Positions 17,736-27,969 are shown, counted from the stretch's first letter. The stretch is 64,000 nt of DNA from Ruegeria atlantica (GCF_001458195.1 NZ_CYPU01000039.1:620093-684092), one strand, 5' to 3'. The notes: generated from the sequence alone by a model not told the origin. Numbers and translations: made by a program.

Positions 17736-18373
17736 GCCAAGCCCTCAAATTCGTTTTGCAGCGTGCGGACATGGTTCTGTAGGCTGGGCTGCTGGATGCG
17801 GCGCATGCGTTCGGCGCTGACGATGGTTTTTAGCTTCTCCTCGGTGGCATCCAGATCGTCATTGATCAGAACATAGTCATAATAGCCCCAGTGGCTGATC
17901 TCATCCCAGCTTTTCAGCATTCGTTTTGCGATCACGTCTTCACTGTCCTGACCGCGGCTTTCCAACCTGCGGCGCAGCTCAGGGATCGACGGCGGAAGGA
18001 TAAAGATCGACAAAGCGTGTTTGCCCAGGTCCGAATTACGGATTTGCACCTCGCCCTGCCAGTCCACGTCAAACAGAACGTCTTTCCCACTGTTAATGGA
18101 CTCGCGTACCGGACCCGCAGGTGAGCCGTAGAAATTGCCGAACACGTGCGCATGTTCCAGCATTTGCCCCTCAGACACCTGCTGCCGGAACGCATCCTCA
18201 CTCAGGAAGTAATACTCGCGCCCTTCATGTTCCCCCGAACGTGGCGCGCGGGTGGTGGCCGAGACCGAAAACTCCAGCTCAGAATCCCACTGCATCAGCC
18301 GTTTCGCCAGGGTCGATTTACCGGCCCCCGAAGGCGAGGACAGAATAATTAATAGGCCGCGTCGATCCGCCAT
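17732..18373 (-). CDS. gmk: Guanylate kinase
   Basis: This 213-residue cytoplasmic enzyme phosphorylates GMP to GDP with ATP. The P-loop [10 protein letters not shown] lies at about 12-21, the GMP-binding region includes [19 protein letters not shown], and the lid follows. Length is typical (about 207). AGGAG precedes the ATG. The pairing yicC-gmk is conserved in many alphaproteobacteria and is seen here with a 16-base gap. Confidence 0.95.
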   Translation of the reverse strand: MADRRGLLIILSSPSGAGKSTLAKRLMQWDSELEFSVSATTRAPRSGEHEGREYYFLSEDAFRQQVSEGQMLEHAHVFGNFYGSPAGPVRESINSGKDVLFDVDWQGEVQIRNSDLGKHALSIFILPPSIPELRRRLESRGQDSEDVIAKRMLKSWDEISHWGYYDYVLINDDLDATEEKLKTIVSAERMRRIQQPSLQNHVRTLQNEFEGLA

Positions 18374-18389
18374 TTGGGCGCTCCTGTGG

Positions 18390-19280
18390 TTATTCTACGT
18401 TCTGCACTTGCTCGCGCATCTGATCTATTACGGCCTTCAACTCAAGCCCTACTGCTGTCAGATCGGCGCTTTGCGCCTTTGAGCACAGAGTATTGGCCTC
18501 GCGGTTGAACTCCTGCATCAGGAAATCCAGCTTGCGCCCGACCGCCGCGTCCTCCGCCAGCAGATCGCGGGCTGCCACGACATGCGCTTTCAGGCGATCA
18601 ATCTCTTCGGTGATGTCCGCCTTGACGGTGATTAGCGCCAGTTCCTGTGCAACGCGGTCCGGATCAGCCCCCTGCGCGTTGTCCATTACCCGCGCCAAAT
18701 TATCCCGCAGCGCCTCGGCCATCTTGTCCTTGCGCTGCTCTGCCAGCTCTGCCGCCTGGACCGTCAATGAAGCCACCTGGCCTAGTTGATCTTCGAGAAC
18801 AGTCGCCAGCACCCGCCCCTCAGACTGGCGCATTTCTATGAATTCGCCCAATAGGCCAGTGAACTCTGTCGTCAGTTGGCCAACCAATGGGCCCGGGTCA
18901 TCCCCATCACTGCCCGCATCCAACATACCCTTGAGCGAGATCAGATCAGCGGCCGTCGAGGGCCTAAGGGTCACGTCCCGCGCAATGGCCATTTCCTGCG
19001 TTCGCGCCACAGCCTCAAGAACGGCACCCATGGCAGTCTCGTTCAGGACCAGGTCCGCCTGCGTCTCATCTCGGCTGAGGCGCAAAGACAATGTCACATT
19101 GCCCCGGCTGAGTTGTTTCGACATGGCGGCGCGCAACGCGGCCTCAAGCCCGGTCAACCAGTCCGGCACGCGCAGACGCATGTCCAGCCCCTTGCCGTTC
19201 ACGCTGCGCAACTCCCACGTCCAGCTATGCGGCCCAAACGCCCCTTTGCCCGAGGCGAAACCCGTCATGGATTTAATCAT
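18390..19280 (-). CDS. yicC: YicC-family endoribonuclease
   Basis: The 296-residue protein starts [11 protein letters not shown], the hallmark N terminus of YicC/YloC proteins, and ends with the conserved C-terminal DUF1732 region ([19 protein letters not shown]). E. coli YicC has been described as an endoribonuclease that affects small-RNA stability; whether this holds here is unknown. The start at 19280 was preferred over one five codons upstream because of the family N terminus and the GGGCAGG leader. It is upstream of gmk. Confidence 0.92.
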   Translation of the reverse strand: MIKSMTGFASGKGAFGPHSWTWELRSVNGKGLDMRLRVPDWLTGLEAALRAAMSKQLSRGNVTLSLRLSRDETQADLVLNETAMGAVLEAVARTQEMAIARDVTLRPSTAADLISLKGMLDAGSDGDDPGPLVGQLTTEFTGLLGEFIEMRQSEGRVLATVLEDQLGQVASLTVQAAELAEQRKDKMAEALRDNLARVMDNAQGADPDRVAQELALITVKADITEEIDRLKAHVVAARDLLAEDAAVGRKLDFLMQEFNREANTLCSKAQSADLTAVGLELKAVIDQMREQVQNVE

Positions 19281-19522
19281 GCCTGCCCTTTCCATAGCTG
19301 CCTGTTTTCAGTTTGCTGGGCGCACCTAATGCGAACTGCGCTTACAGGGCAAGAGTTTGCTGACTCTGCCTTTGTCCGCCAGTCGTTAACCATTCGTTAA
19401 AGATTTACTCCAAAATTGAATCAACCTGCGTCAGTCTTACACCTGCGAACACCGGTCTCGGATAGAGGTCCCCAGTATTTCGCATTTTAGGAAAATGACG
19501 GTCGATAGGCGCCAGGGTGATA

Positions 19523-20197
19523 ATGATGAAAACCTTTTTCGGGAACGGTTTCGGGTCAAGTTTTGGAAAGATCGTCGCTATGGATCGTTTTGACAGCGGG
19601 CGCAGCCTTTCGCCCAACCGGCAGGCCGAGGCGTATTGGACGGCACTTTTGACAGGTGACGGTGTTCCCATGCGGTCGCAAATCGACCCCCGCGGGCTTG
19701 AGAACATTTTGGAATACACTTTCGTTCTGGAACGCATCGCCCCCGGACTTACCCGGTTCCGTCTGGCCGGGAGGCATTTGAACCAGTTGGCCGGGAAGGA
19801 AGTGCGAGGTATGCCGCTGACCTCTTTCTTTGAGCCCGACGCGCGGGACCAGATCAAAACCGTGTCGGAACAGGTATTCGCACAGCCAGCAATCGCCAAT
19901 CTGACCCTGGACTCATCAGGTCGATTGGGGCGTGTGCAATCGCAGGCCCGCATGCTTCTGTTGCCGCTGAAAAGTGATCTGGGTGATGTCAGCCGCATTC
20001 TGGGCGTATTGGTCAGCGACGGCGCAATCGGTGCAACACCCCGTCGGTTCACAATCTCAGAAACCAACTTGCGCCCGGTGTCGCATGTGCAGGTTCCCAA
20101 ACCGTCGCAAACGGTCGAGACTGGCTTCGCCGAAGATCAGCAAAAATTTGACCGTCCCGGTTCACATTTGAGGCTGGTTGTGTCGCGCGATGACTAA
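19523..20197 (+). CDS. PAS domain protein (PAS_5 / DUF1150-neighbour type)
   Basis: This protein of about 224 residues contains a single PAS-like domain (about 35-165: RQAEAYWTALLTGDGVPMRSQIDPRGLENIL). Such PAS_5 proteins are common in alphaproteobacteria and have no attached kinase or output domain. No signal peptide or membrane segment is clear. GTG at 19517, ATG 19523 and ATG 19526 are all possible starts; AGGGTG best fits 19523. It is monocistronic and ends in a strong bidirectional terminator shared with the DAHP synthase gene. Role unknown. Confidence 0.78.
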   Translation: MMKTFFGNGFGSSFGKIVAMDRFDSGRSLSPNRQAEAYWTALLTGDGVPMRSQIDPRGLENILEYTFVLERIAPGLTRFRLAGRHLNQLAGKEVRGMPLTSFFEPDARDQIKTVSEQVFAQPAIANLTLDSSGRLGRVQSQARMLLLPLKSDLGDVSRILGVLVSDGAIGATPRRFTISETNLRPVSHVQVPKPSQTVETGFAEDQQKFDRPGSHLRLVVSRDD

Positions 20198-20204
20198 TCA
20201 CAAG

Positions 20205-20238
20205 CAAAAAAGGCGGGCCTTTGCAGCCCGCCTTTTCG
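20205..20238. terminator. Bidirectional intrinsic terminator
   Basis: A stem of AAAAGGCGGGC with GCCCGCCTTTT around the loop cttTGCA lies between two convergent stops. A-runs and T-runs flank it on both sides, so it can serve both the PAS gene and the DAHP synthase gene. Confidence 0.9.
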
Positions 20239-20254
20239 TTGATTTTTGATAACC

Positions 20255-21625
20255 TTAACCGGCGGCGCGCTTTTTGCGGTCGCGGCGCAAGTTGGTCAAT
20301 TCTTCTGCAACCAGGAATGCCAGTTCCAAGGACTGCGACGCGTTCAAGCGTGGGTCGCACGCTGTGTGGTAGCGGTCCGACAGGTCCTCTTCGGTCACCG
20401 CGCGCACACCCCCGGTGCATTCGGTGACGTCCAAACCGGTCATCTCGAAATGCACACCGCCGGGAACCGTACCCTCGGCCTGATGAACGCCAAAGAAGTC
20501 GCGCACTTCGCGCAGGACCGAGTCGAACGGACGGGTTTTGTACCCGGTTGCCGATTTGATCGTGTTGCCATGCATTGGGTCGCAGACCCAGGTCACCATG
20601 GCGCCCTCTTCCTTAACCGCCTTGACCAGACGCGGCAGGTGTTCACCTGCCTTGCCTGCGCCAAACCGTGCGATCAGGGTCAGGCGACCCTCTTCGTTTT
20701 CCGGATTCAGCTTGGCCATCAGAACCTTGAGGTCCTCGGCTGTCGTGGTCGGGCCACATTTCAGACCAATCGGGTTCAATACACCGCTGCAGAATTCGAC
20801 ATGCGCACCGTCTGGCTGACGCGTACGGTCGCCAATCCAGATCATGTGACCGGACCCAGCCAACCAGTTGCCAGAAGTCGAATCGAGACGGGTCAGAGCC
20901 TCTTCGTATTCCAGCAGCAAGCTTTCGTGGCTGGTGTAAAACTCCACGGTTGAGAACTCATGCGTAGTGTCCGCTGTGATTCCGGCGGCATCCATGAAGT
21001 CGATCGTGTCTTGAATACGGTCTGCAATTTCCGAGTATTTCTGAACATCCTGTTCATCCGTGAAGCCCAATGTCCACGAATGCACCATGCTCATATCGGC
21101 GAATCCGCCGGTCGAGAATGCACGCAACAGGTTCAAGGTTGCGGCAGCCTGAGTGTAGGCCTGCAGCATCTTGCTGGGATTCGGGATGCGGGCTTCGGGC
21201 GTGAAAGCCAGCTCGTTGATGATGTCACCGCGGTAGCTAGGCAACTCAACACCGTCCAAAACCTCGGTCGGCGCACTGCGCGGCTTGGCAAACTGGCCCG
21301 CCATGCGGCCCACTTTGACCACCGGCACCTTTGCACCATAGGTCAGCACCATCGCCATCTGCAGCATCACCTTGAAGGTGTCACGAATTGCATCCGCGCT
21401 GAATTGTTCAAAGCTTTCAGCACAATCCCCGCCCTGTAACAGGAAAGCCTCGCCGCGACCGGCGGCACCCAGATGTTGCTTGAGACGCCGTGCTTCGCCA
21501 GCAAAGACCAGCGGGGGATACTGAGAAAGCTGAGCCTCGACTTTGGCCAGCGCGGCCGCATCGATATAGTCTGGCATCTGAACCCGGGGCTTGTTGCGCC
21601 AGTTCGTTTTTTGCCATTCGGTCAT
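20255..21625 (-). CDS. aroG: 3-deoxy-7-phosphoheptulonate synthase, class II
   Basis: This 456-residue enzyme joins phosphoenolpyruvate and erythrose 4-phosphate, the first step of the shikimate pathway. It is the class II (plant and mycobacterial) type: [36 protein letters not shown] and [11 protein letters not shown] are diagnostic, and length fits. The upstream extension of 21 codons lacks family similarity; the ATG at 21625 has GCGGAG ten bases before it. It is divergent from the GlxA-type regulator, with 169 bases between. Confidence 0.95.
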   Translation of the reverse strand: MTEWQKTNWRNKPRVQMPDYIDAAALAKVEAQLSQYPPLVFAGEARRLKQHLGAAGRGEAFLLQGGDCAESFEQFSADAIRDTFKVMLQMAMVLTYGAKVPVVKVGRMAGQFAKPRSAPTEVLDGVELPSYRGDIINELAFTPEARIPNPSKMLQAYTQAAATLNLLRAFSTGGFADMSMVHSWTLGFTDEQDVQKYSEIADRIQDTIDFMDAAGITADTTHEFSTVEFYTSHESLLLEYEEALTRLDSTSGNWLAGSGHMIWIGDRTRQPDGAHVEFCSGVLNPIGLKCGPTTTAEDLKVLMAKLNPENEEGRLTLIARFGAGKAGEHLPRLVKAVKEEGAMVTWVCDPMHGNTIKSATGYKTRPFDSVLREVRDFFGVHQAEGTVPGGVHFEMTGLDVTECTGGVRAVTEEDLSDRYHTACDPRLNASQSLELAFLVAEELTNLRRDRKKRAAG

Positions 21626-21794
21626 AGCTTTGATCTCCGCTGAAGTAGTCAGGTCGTCTCTATACAAAATGCATTGAAGAGTGACCATATACGATTTGCG
21701 CCTCTTGACGGGGGAAACAAGCTTTGATCATGGTGGCTGGCAACAACGACGCCGGACGCGACGTAACAACGCGCCGAATCAAGGACACCAAGCC

Positions 21795-22799
21795 ATGCAA
21801 GAGCAACGCCAAGTTGTCACAGTGGAAGGCGCTGAGGCCAATCCTCGGCATTTCGTGTTTGTCCTTTTGGACAAGTTTTCCCTGCTGTCTTTTGCCTCGG
21901 CGCTGGACAGCCTGCGGATTGCCAACCGCATGGTAGACAAAGAACTCTACACGTGGACCCTTGCTGGTGAAGGTGGTGATACGGTCAGCTGTTCTGCCGG
22001 GACTACCTTTAACGTTGAAACCGACTTGGTCGAACTGCAACGCGATGACGTGGTCCTGATCTGCGGCGGCGTCGACGTGCAACTGGCGACAACAAAGAAA
22101 GTGCTGAACTGGGTCCGCCGCGAAGCGCGGCGCGGATTGCGCATCGGCGGTCTGTGTACAGCAGCCTTTACGTTGGCCAAGGCCGGATTGCTGGACGGCA
22201 AACGCGCCACAATCCACTGGGAGAATTCTGACAGTTTTATCGAAGAGTTCGACGAAGTTGAGCTGACCAAATCGGTTTTCCAGATCGATGGTAACCGGAT
22301 GACGACCGCGGGCGGCACGTCCTCAATCGACCTGATGCTCAAGATCATTGCCGATGATTATGGTGAGGATCTGGCGAATGCCGTAGCGGATCAGATGATC
22401 TATTCCTCGATCCGCACCGATCAGGACACACAGCGCCTGTCGACCCCGACCCGGATTGGTGTACGCCACCCCAAGCTAAGCCAGGTCATCCTGATGATGG
22501 AAAAGAACATCGAAGAGCCGATCTCACCCTCGATTTTGGCCAAGGATGTCGGCATGTCCACGCGCCAGCTGGAACGCCTGTTCCGGCGCTACCTCAGCCG
22601 CTCGCCCAAGCGATACTATATGGAGTTGCGCCTGCATAAAGCCCGCAATCTGCTGATGCAGACGGACATGAGCGTGATCAACGTGGCTTTGGCTTGCGGG
22701 TTTGCCTCACCCAGCCATTTCTCAAAATGCTACCGGGCGCATTATAACACCACGCCTTACCGTGAGCGTGGTGCTCAAAGCGGGCGGCTTTCGGTCTGA
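21795..22799 (+). CDS. GlxA-family AraC-type transcriptional regulator
   Basis: This 334-residue regulator has a DJ-1/PfpI-like N-terminal domain (about 15-180, with LDKFSLLSFASALDSLRIANRM) and an AraC double helix-turn-helix at the C terminus (about 225-325, ending ACGFASPSHFSKCYRAHYNTTP). Members of this family control quaternary-amine and choline/carnitine genes in other bacteria; the pocket cysteine region reads GLCTAAFTLAKAG. I chose ATG 21795, preceded by AAGGACACC. It is divergent from the DAHP synthase gene; no obvious target operon lies next to it. Confidence 0.87.
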   Translation: MQEQRQVVTVEGAEANPRHFVFVLLDKFSLLSFASALDSLRIANRMVDKELYTWTLAGEGGDTVSCSAGTTFNVETDLVELQRDDVVLICGGVDVQLATTKKVLNWVRREARRGLRIGGLCTAAFTLAKAGLLDGKRATIHWENSDSFIEEFDEVELTKSVFQIDGNRMTTAGGTSSIDLMLKIIADDYGEDLANAVADQMIYSSIRTDQDTQRLSTPTRIGVRHPKLSQVILMMEKNIEEPISPSILAKDVGMSTRQLERLFRRYLSRSPKRYYMELRLHKARNLLMQTDMSVINVALACGFASPSHFSKCYRAHYNTTPYRERGAQSGRLSV

Positions 22800-22806
22800 T
22801 CCGCGC

Positions 22807-23901
22807 CTATTTGGGGGTCATGCGATAGATGGCTCCCTGTCCCACCGAAATGAACCAGATCGCGCCATCCGGGGCTTCGACAATGTCGCGAACGCGCTCG
22901 GTTTCCGGCCCTTTGATCTGTTCGACCTCGCGCAGCGGTGTTCCTTCAAGGCGCGAGATGTAGTCAGACTTAAGCGACCCGACAAAGATATCGCCCCGCC
23001 ACTCTGGCCATAGCTTGCCGGAATAGACCAGCAAACCGGACGGTGCGATGGACGGATCCCAGTAGTATTCAGGCTGTTCCATACCGGGTTTCGAAGTGCC
23101 CTCACCGATCTTCTGCCCCGAATAATGGACGCCATAGGATATCACCGGCCAGCCGTAATTCCGCCCCGGTTGGATCAGGTTCACTTCATCCCCGCCCCGC
23201 GCACCATGCTCTGAAATCCACAAGCGTCCTTGCCTGTCCAACCCAGCGCCCTGCGGGTTGCGATGACCAAATGACCAAATCTCAGGTCGAATACCGGCTT
23301 GCCCGACAAAAGGGTTGTCAGCAGGTACCGAACCATCCCGATTGATACGAATGACGGTCCCCATGTGGTTTGACCTGTCCTGCGCTGACGGACGGTCTCC
23401 GCGATCGCCTATTGTCACGAACAGCGTTCCGTCCTGTGCCTCGACCACACGCGAACCAAAGTGTCGGCCGGTCGAACCTCCGGGTACCGCTTCGAAAATG
23501 ATCCGCACGTTGTCCAAACGGCCCCCGTTTTCCGACAGGCGCGCCACGGCCACCGCTGTTCCCGCCCCGCCACTTTGCGGTTTGGAGAAGGTGAGGAACA
23601 CCTCGCGAGACTGTGCAAAATCCCGTGCCACGGTGATATCGAGCAACCCTCCCTGCCCGTTCGCAGCCACCTTGGGCACCCCAGCAATGCGTTTGCCCTC
23701 GCCTTGCGAGACAAACAAAAGCTCGCCGTCCCGTTCGGTCACCAATGTACCGCCGCCGGGCAATAACCCGATGGCCCAAGGAGCATCCAGCCCGGTAACC
23801 ATCGCCGTGACCTGAACCGTCCCGGCAGAGGTTTGAAGGGTAACGGCGGTGATGGGGCCAGCAAAAATTGACAGGACCAGAATCGCGGCAGCCCTAAACA
23901 T
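22807..23901 (-). CDS. Secreted PQQ-dependent aldose sugar dehydrogenase family protein
   Basis: This 364-residue protein starts with a signal peptide (MFRAAAILVLSIFAGPITA) and folds as a six-bladed GDSL-type glucose/sorbosone dehydrogenase propeller. Recognisable pieces are GLDAPWAIGLLPGGGTLVTERDG, FGSRVVEAQDGTLFVTIGDRG and GHRNPQGAGLD, as in YliI/Asd. It probably oxidises aldoses in the periplasm with PQQ. No PQQ biosynthesis genes are in the window. TTGGAG precedes the chosen start. It converges on the GlxA-type gene with seven bases between the stops. Confidence 0.87.
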   Translation of the reverse strand: MFRAAAILVLSIFAGPITAVTLQTSAGTVQVTAMVTGLDAPWAIGLLPGGGTLVTERDGELLFVSQGEGKRIAGVPKVAANGQGGLLDITVARDFAQSREVFLTFSKPQSGGAGTAVAVARLSENGGRLDNVRIIFEAVPGGSTGRHFGSRVVEAQDGTLFVTIGDRGDRPSAQDRSNHMGTVIRINRDGSVPADNPFVGQAGIRPEIWSFGHRNPQGAGLDRQGRLWISEHGARGGDEVNLIQPGRNYGWPVISYGVHYSGQKIGEGTSKPGMEQPEYYWDPSIAPSGLLVYSGKLWPEWRGDIFVGSLKSDYISRLEGTPLREVEQIKGPETERVRDIVEAPDGAIWFISVGQGAIYRMTPK

Positions 23902-24054
23902 GAGAATCTCCAACTCTGGTAAAATGTGACAAGCTCATCAAAACAAATAGGTTTGTTGTTGGCAAAAACACATTTGCGTTAGGACTTTTCTTTTCCAGAC
24001 AGCTTGCCTAGGGTCTTGCCCAGAACGAATACGTTCCAATAAGGGAGTAACCAT

Positions 24055-25236
24055 ATGAAAAAGCTGCTTACTGCAACCGCAGCAACCGCTCTGCTGGCTG
24101 GTCCGGCACTGGCCGAAGACGTCACTTTGGGCGTCCTCTTCGGCTTTACCGGCCCGATTGAATCGCTTGCACCTGCAATGGGTTCCGGCGCTGAAATGGC
24201 GATGGCCGAAGTCACCGAATCCGGCAAACTGCTGGACGGCTCAAAGGTCACCGCGTCGCGCGCTGACACCGGTTGTATCGACAACGGTCTGGCGACCTCG
24301 AACGGCGAACGTATGATCGCGGACGGCGTTGCCGGTATTGTCGGCGGCGACTGCTCGGGTGTGACCGGCGCGATCCTGCAAAACGTTGCGATCCCGAACG
24401 GCATGGTCATGATCTCGCCGTCGGCGACATCGCCGGGTCTGTCGACCATGGAAGACAATGGTCTGTTCTTCCGCACCGCCCCGTCGGATGCACGTGAAGG
24501 CGAAGTGATGGCTGACATCCTGAAGGATCGCGGCATCAACTCGATCGCCCTGACCTACACCAACAACGACTACGGCAAGGGTCTGGCAGACGCGATCCAA
24601 TCCTCGTTCGAAGCAGCCGGTGGTGAAGTTACCATCGTTGCCGCGCACGAAGACGGCAAGGCTGACTACTCGGCTGAAGTTGGTGCTCTGGCATCGGCTG
24701 GTGGCGATATTCTGGTTGTCGCAGGCTATCTGGACCAGGGCGGTCTGGGCATCATCCAGTCCTCGCTGGACAGCGGTGCGTTCGAAACATTCGGTCTGCC
24801 GGGCGGCATGATCGGTGACTCGCTGCCTTCCAACGTCGGTCCCGACCTGAACGGCTCGTTTGGTCAGATCGCCGGTTCGGGCGGTGAAGGTGCTGAAAAG
24901 TACTTTGCGATGGCCGAGGCCGCAGGCTTTGACGGTTCGTCGCCCTATTCGCCTGAATCCTATGACGCTGCCGCACTGTTCATGCTGGCCATGCAGGCGG
25001 CAGGTTCCACTAACCCGGCTGAATACGGTGCCAAGATCTTGGATGTCGCCAACGCCCCGGGTGAGAAGATCTATCCGGGTGAACTGGCCAAAGGTCTGGA
25101 GCTTCTCGCCGCTGGTCAGGACATCGACTATGTCGGCGCGTCGGGTGTTGAGCTGATCGGCCCCGGTGAAAGCGCGGGGTCTTATCGCGAGATCGAAGTA
25201 ACCGACGGCGAAAACAAGACCGTCAACTTCCGTTGA
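24055..25236 (+). CDS. ABC transporter substrate-binding protein, branched-chain amino acid type
   Basis: This 393-residue periplasmic binding protein has a signal peptide ending after ALA at residue 21 and the two-lobe Leu/Ile/Val-binding fold (GVLFGFTGPIESLAP, YTNNDYGKGLADAI, ILVVAGYLDQGG). AAGGGAG precedes the start. It heads a hydrophobic-amino-acid uptake operon whose ATPases and permeases follow. Ligands of this family include branched-chain amino acids, amides and aromatic acids, so the substrate is not fixed. A hairpin after the stop may hold its message level above that of livG. Confidence 0.92.
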   Translation: MKKLLTATAATALLAGPALAEDVTLGVLFGFTGPIESLAPAMGSGAEMAMAEVTESGKLLDGSKVTASRADTGCIDNGLATSNGERMIADGVAGIVGGDCSGVTGAILQNVAIPNGMVMISPSATSPGLSTMEDNGLFFRTAPSDAREGEVMADILKDRGINSIALTYTNNDYGKGLADAIQSSFEAAGGEVTIVAAHEDGKADYSAEVGALASAGGDILVVAGYLDQGGLGIIQSSLDSGAFETFGLPGGMIGDSLPSNVGPDLNGSFGQIAGSGGEGAEKYFAMAEAAGFDGSSPYSPESYDAAALFMLAMQAAGSTNPAEYGAKILDVANAPGEKIYPGELAKGLELLAAGQDIDYVGASGVELIGPGESAGSYREIEVTDGENKTVNFR

Positions 25237-25263
25237 ACCGGTCTTAAACGTCATAAAATCAAG

Positions 25264-25291
25264 CAGCCCGGGCCTTGTGTCCGGGCTGTTT
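25264..25291 (+). terminator. Hairpin after the binding-protein gene
   Basis: CAGCCCGG and CCGGGCTG form an 8-bp stem with a 9-base loop, followed by TTTC. Placed between the binding-protein gene and livG, it probably acts as a partial terminator. Confidence 0.65.
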
Positions 25292-25366
25292 CAATGAAAA
25301 AAGGCCGCACCTCACCTTTTGGGGTCGAGGAAGCAGAAACACCGACAAGGGTGGCTAGGGGAAAAG

Positions 25367-26155
25367 ATGATCGTCGTCGAGGACGTGCACAAGCATTTCG
25401 GCGGGTTTCACGCGGTGGATGGGGCGTCGCTGGAAATCCAAAAAGGTTCGATCACAGGCCTGATCGGGCCGAACGGGGCGGGAAAGACCACCCTTTTCAA
25501 CGTGATCGCGGGCGTTCTGCCTCCGACAAGCGGCAGAGTGTTCATGGACGGCGAAGAGATCACCGGCCTGCCTCCGCATGACTTGTTTCACAAGGGTCTG
25601 CTGCGCACCTTCCAGATCGCGCACGAGTTCTCTTCGATGTCCTGCCGCGAGAATCTTATGATGGTGCCCGGCACGCAATCAGGTGAATCCCTGTGGAACA
25701 CCTGGTTTGGTCGCAAGCGCATCGCCGAAGAAGAACGAGCCCTGAAGGCCAAGGCCGATGAGGTGCTTGAGTTTCTGACTATCGAACATCTGGCCGACCA
25801 CAAGGCGGGTCAGGTCTCTGGCGGGCAAAAGAAGCTGCTGGAACTCGGCCGCACCATGATGGTCGACGCCAAGATCGTGTTTCTGGACGAGGTCGGCGCA
25901 GGCGTGAACCGCACCCTGTTGATGACCATCGCCGACACAATCCTGCGTCTAAACAAGGAACGCGGCTATACTTTCGTCGTCATCGAGCACGACATGGATT
26001 TTATCGGCAAGATCTGTGACCCGGTCATCTGTATGGCCGAGGGCAAGGTTCTGGCTGAGGGTACACTGGACGAGATCAAGGCCAATGAGCACGTGATCGA
26101 AGCCTATCTGGGGACCGGCCTCAAGAACAAAGACAAGCTGGAGGCCCAAACATGA
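25367..26155 (+). CDS. livG: ABC transporter ATPase, LivG type
   Basis: This 262-residue ATPase of the branched-chain amino acid family has Walker A GPNGAGKTT at 34-42, signature VSGGQKK and Walker B IVFLDEVGAGVN. The usual DEP after Walker B is DEV here. ATG 25367 has AGGGGAAAAG before it; a frame opening 16 codons earlier is not family-like. Its stop overlaps the next ATPase start (ATGA). It works with LivF on the LivH-LivM permease pair. Confidence 0.92.
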   Translation: MIVVEDVHKHFGGFHAVDGASLEIQKGSITGLIGPNGAGKTTLFNVIAGVLPPTSGRVFMDGEEITGLPPHDLFHKGLLRTFQIAHEFSSMSCRENLMMVPGTQSGESLWNTWFGRKRIAEEERALKAKADEVLEFLTIEHLADHKAGQVSGGQKKLLELGRTMMVDAKIVFLDEVGAGVNRTLLMTIADTILRLNKERGYTFVVIEHDMDFIGKICDPVICMAEGKVLAEGTLDEIKANEHVIEAYLGTGLKNKDKLEAQT

Positions 26156-26994
26156 CTGCGGGTGCAGGCGATAATCCCTATCAGGACGATCACGGCAACA
26201 AAGACGCCTCGATCACCAATACCCGCGGCGTTGGCACTATGACGCCCGCGCATGCGAAAAGCGGTCCCGTTTCCAAGGTTGAAGGCGGTCCCTTTCTGAT
26301 CGGCGACACCATGACCGGCGGTTACGGCAAAGGGCCGGACATCCTGCACGATTGCACCATCGCCGTCGACAAGGGTGAGATCGCAGTCATCGTTGGACCC
26401 AACGGTGCCGGAAAGTCGACCGCCATGAAGGCCGTGTTTGGGATGCTGGATGTGCGTGCGGGCTCTGTCCGGCTGGATGGGGAAGATATCACCAACCTCA
26501 CCCCGCAGGACCGCGTAATCCGCGGTATGGGGTTTGTGCCGCAAACCTCCAACATCTTCACGTCAATGACGGTTGAAGAAAACCTTGAGATGGGCGCGTT
26601 CATCCGTCGCGACGACATCAGTCAGACGATGGAGCAGGTCTATGACCTCTTCCCCATCCTGCGTGACAAACGCAACCAGCCGGCTGGAGAGCTGTCGGGC
26701 GGCCAACGCCAGCAGGTTGCCGTCGGCCGCGCGCTGATGACCCAGCCTAAGGTGCTGATGCTGGACGAACCAACCGCAGGTGTATCGCCCATCGTGATGG
26801 ACGAGCTGTTCGACCGGATCATCGAGGTTTCCCGCACTGGTTTGCCAATCCTGATGGTGGAGCAGAATGCTCGTCAGGCCCTGGAGATTGCCGACAAGGG
26901 TTACGTTCTGGTTCAAGGTCGAAATGCTTATACCGGTACAGGCAAGGAACTGTTGGCCGATCCTGAGGTGCGAAAGAGTTTCTTGGGTGGGTGA
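26152..26994 (+). CDS. livF: ABC transporter ATPase, LivF type, with N-terminal extension
   Basis: The protein has 280 residues; typical LivF has about 235. The extra 45 or so residues at the N terminus are polar and of low complexity, and Walker A GPNGAGKST therefore falls at 82-90. The signature LSGGQRQQVAVGRAL and Walker B VLMLDEPTAGVSP are normal. Translation is coupled to livG by ATGA. No internal ATG near residue 45 gives a standard protein with a clear ribosome site, although Met54 is possible. It is the second ATPase of the liv importer. Confidence 0.9.
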   Translation: MTAGAGDNPYQDDHGNKDASITNTRGVGTMTPAHAKSGPVSKVEGGPFLIGDTMTGGYGKGPDILHDCTIAVDKGEIAVIVGPNGAGKSTAMKAVFGMLDVRAGSVRLDGEDITNLTPQDRVIRGMGFVPQTSNIFTSMTVEENLEMGAFIRRDDISQTMEQVYDLFPILRDKRNQPAGELSGGQRQQVAVGRALMTQPKVLMLDEPTAGVSPIVMDELFDRIIEVSRTGLPILMVEQNARQALEIADKGYVLVQGRNAYTGTGKELLADPEVRKSFLGG

Positions 26995-26995
26995 G

Positions 26996-27430
26996 TTGAA
27001 GGCCGTGGCGACGCTCGCGTTTACCGCAATTGGCAGTACAGCGCTTTCAACTCCCTGCGCCTTGCAAGAAACCTGCGCGTATGTGGAGGACTGCGAGGGC
27101 GCTGAACTCACGCTCGAACTTTTGGGTACTCCACCAGAGCTTGTTCAAAGCAATTTTGGTGACTTTTCTGTGGATCAGATAGCAAGGGCAGGCGAAATCA
27201 CTTCGAAAATCCGTTTATCAAATGGACAAGAGTGGACCGCCACCGCGAAAAACGACTTGCTGACCGCATCTCGGACACAGGACGACAAACACATAAACAT
27301 GTATGTGACGAAAACCTCAGACAGCGAAATGGCCGTGACACTGTTCACGGTGCCAATGCGCTATGTCGATTATGCGAAAATCGGCAAGGCAAGACGTGCA
27401 TTCTCCGGAAAATGTGAGCAGGAGTTTTAA
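26996..27430 (+). CDS. Hypothetical secreted protein with two terminal-region cysteines
   Basis: I do not recognise this protein of about 144 residues. It opens with a short basic, hydrophobic signal-like segment (KAVATLAFTAIGSTALSTPCA), then a polar domain with Cys near the start (QETCAYVEDCEGAEL) and one near the end (SGKCEQEF). Starts are uncertain: TTG 26996 or GTG 26987, the latter overlapping the livF stop. It directly follows livF and resembles in layout, though not clearly in sequence, the two small proteins that come next. It is probably periplasmic. Confidence 0.55.
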   Translation: MKAVATLAFTAIGSTALSTPCALQETCAYVEDCEGAELTLELLGTPPELVQSNFGDFSVDQIARAGEITSKIRLSNGQEWTATAKNDLLTASRTQDDKHINMYVTKTSDSEMAVTLFTVPMRYVDYAKIGKARRAFSGKCEQEF

Positions 27431-27645
27431 GGGAATTCCTCAGCGCCTTTGTGGCGCTCTCCAACGTTATCCTAATTCCCGAAATTCCCCTACCATCCCA
27501 AGATTTTCACGCGTCGGCTGCAATCCCGTCACATTGTGCGTTTAGCGCCGGGCTTTGTGAAGGAAACGGTTTCCCGGTCAACCAAAGTTAGTTCCGTGAA
27601 ATCAAGCGAACCTTCTGAATGAAAAACTCTATTCAGGACCCATAA

Positions 27646-27969
27646 ATGAAAAAATGGATGTGTGTGGCCGTCGCCACCTTGTTCGCAACCGCGGCAACGG
27701 CGGAAGAGCGCCACTTTGTCTGCGTCTCAGACCGCGAAGGCAGCGAAGTGCGCCTCAACAGGGCACCGGAGGGAGATAAGGGCAACATCGAAACTGCGAA
27801 CATTTCCGGCGACGCCATGGTGCTTAAAGGCGTTGGCAACATGACGTTTGTCTATATCGAAGGCGAAGATGTCATGACCTTTGTCGTCCACTATGACGAC
27901 ATGTCTTATGATCTTTCAGTCAAAGGCCCACATGCCGGCACCGATCACGGGACATGTAAAGAAGTCTAA
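27646..27969 (+). CDS. Small secreted two-cysteine protein, paralogue 1
   Basis: The protein has 107 residues, with a signal peptide ending at TAATA-EE (about residue 20) and a mature domain of about 87 residues. One cysteine stands at the start of the domain (CVSDREGS) and one at the end (HGTCKEV), likely joined by a disulfide. About half of the 78 positions between these cysteines match the next gene product (GV..mTF, DVmTFVV..DD, KG.H). No known family is recognised. A strong intrinsic terminator follows, so it is its own transcription unit or ends one that began upstream. Confidence 0.7.
   Translation: MKKWMCVAVATLFATAATAEERHFVCVSDREGSEVRLNRAPEGDKGNIETANISGDAMVLKGVGNMTFVYIEGEDVMTFVVHYDDMSYDLSVKGPHAGTDHGTCKEV

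Noticed and set aside
24241..25254. 337-codon minus-strand frame opposite the liv binding protein
   Set aside because: It lies entirely antisense to a well-identified periplasmic binding protein; it is long only because of high G+C codon bias.
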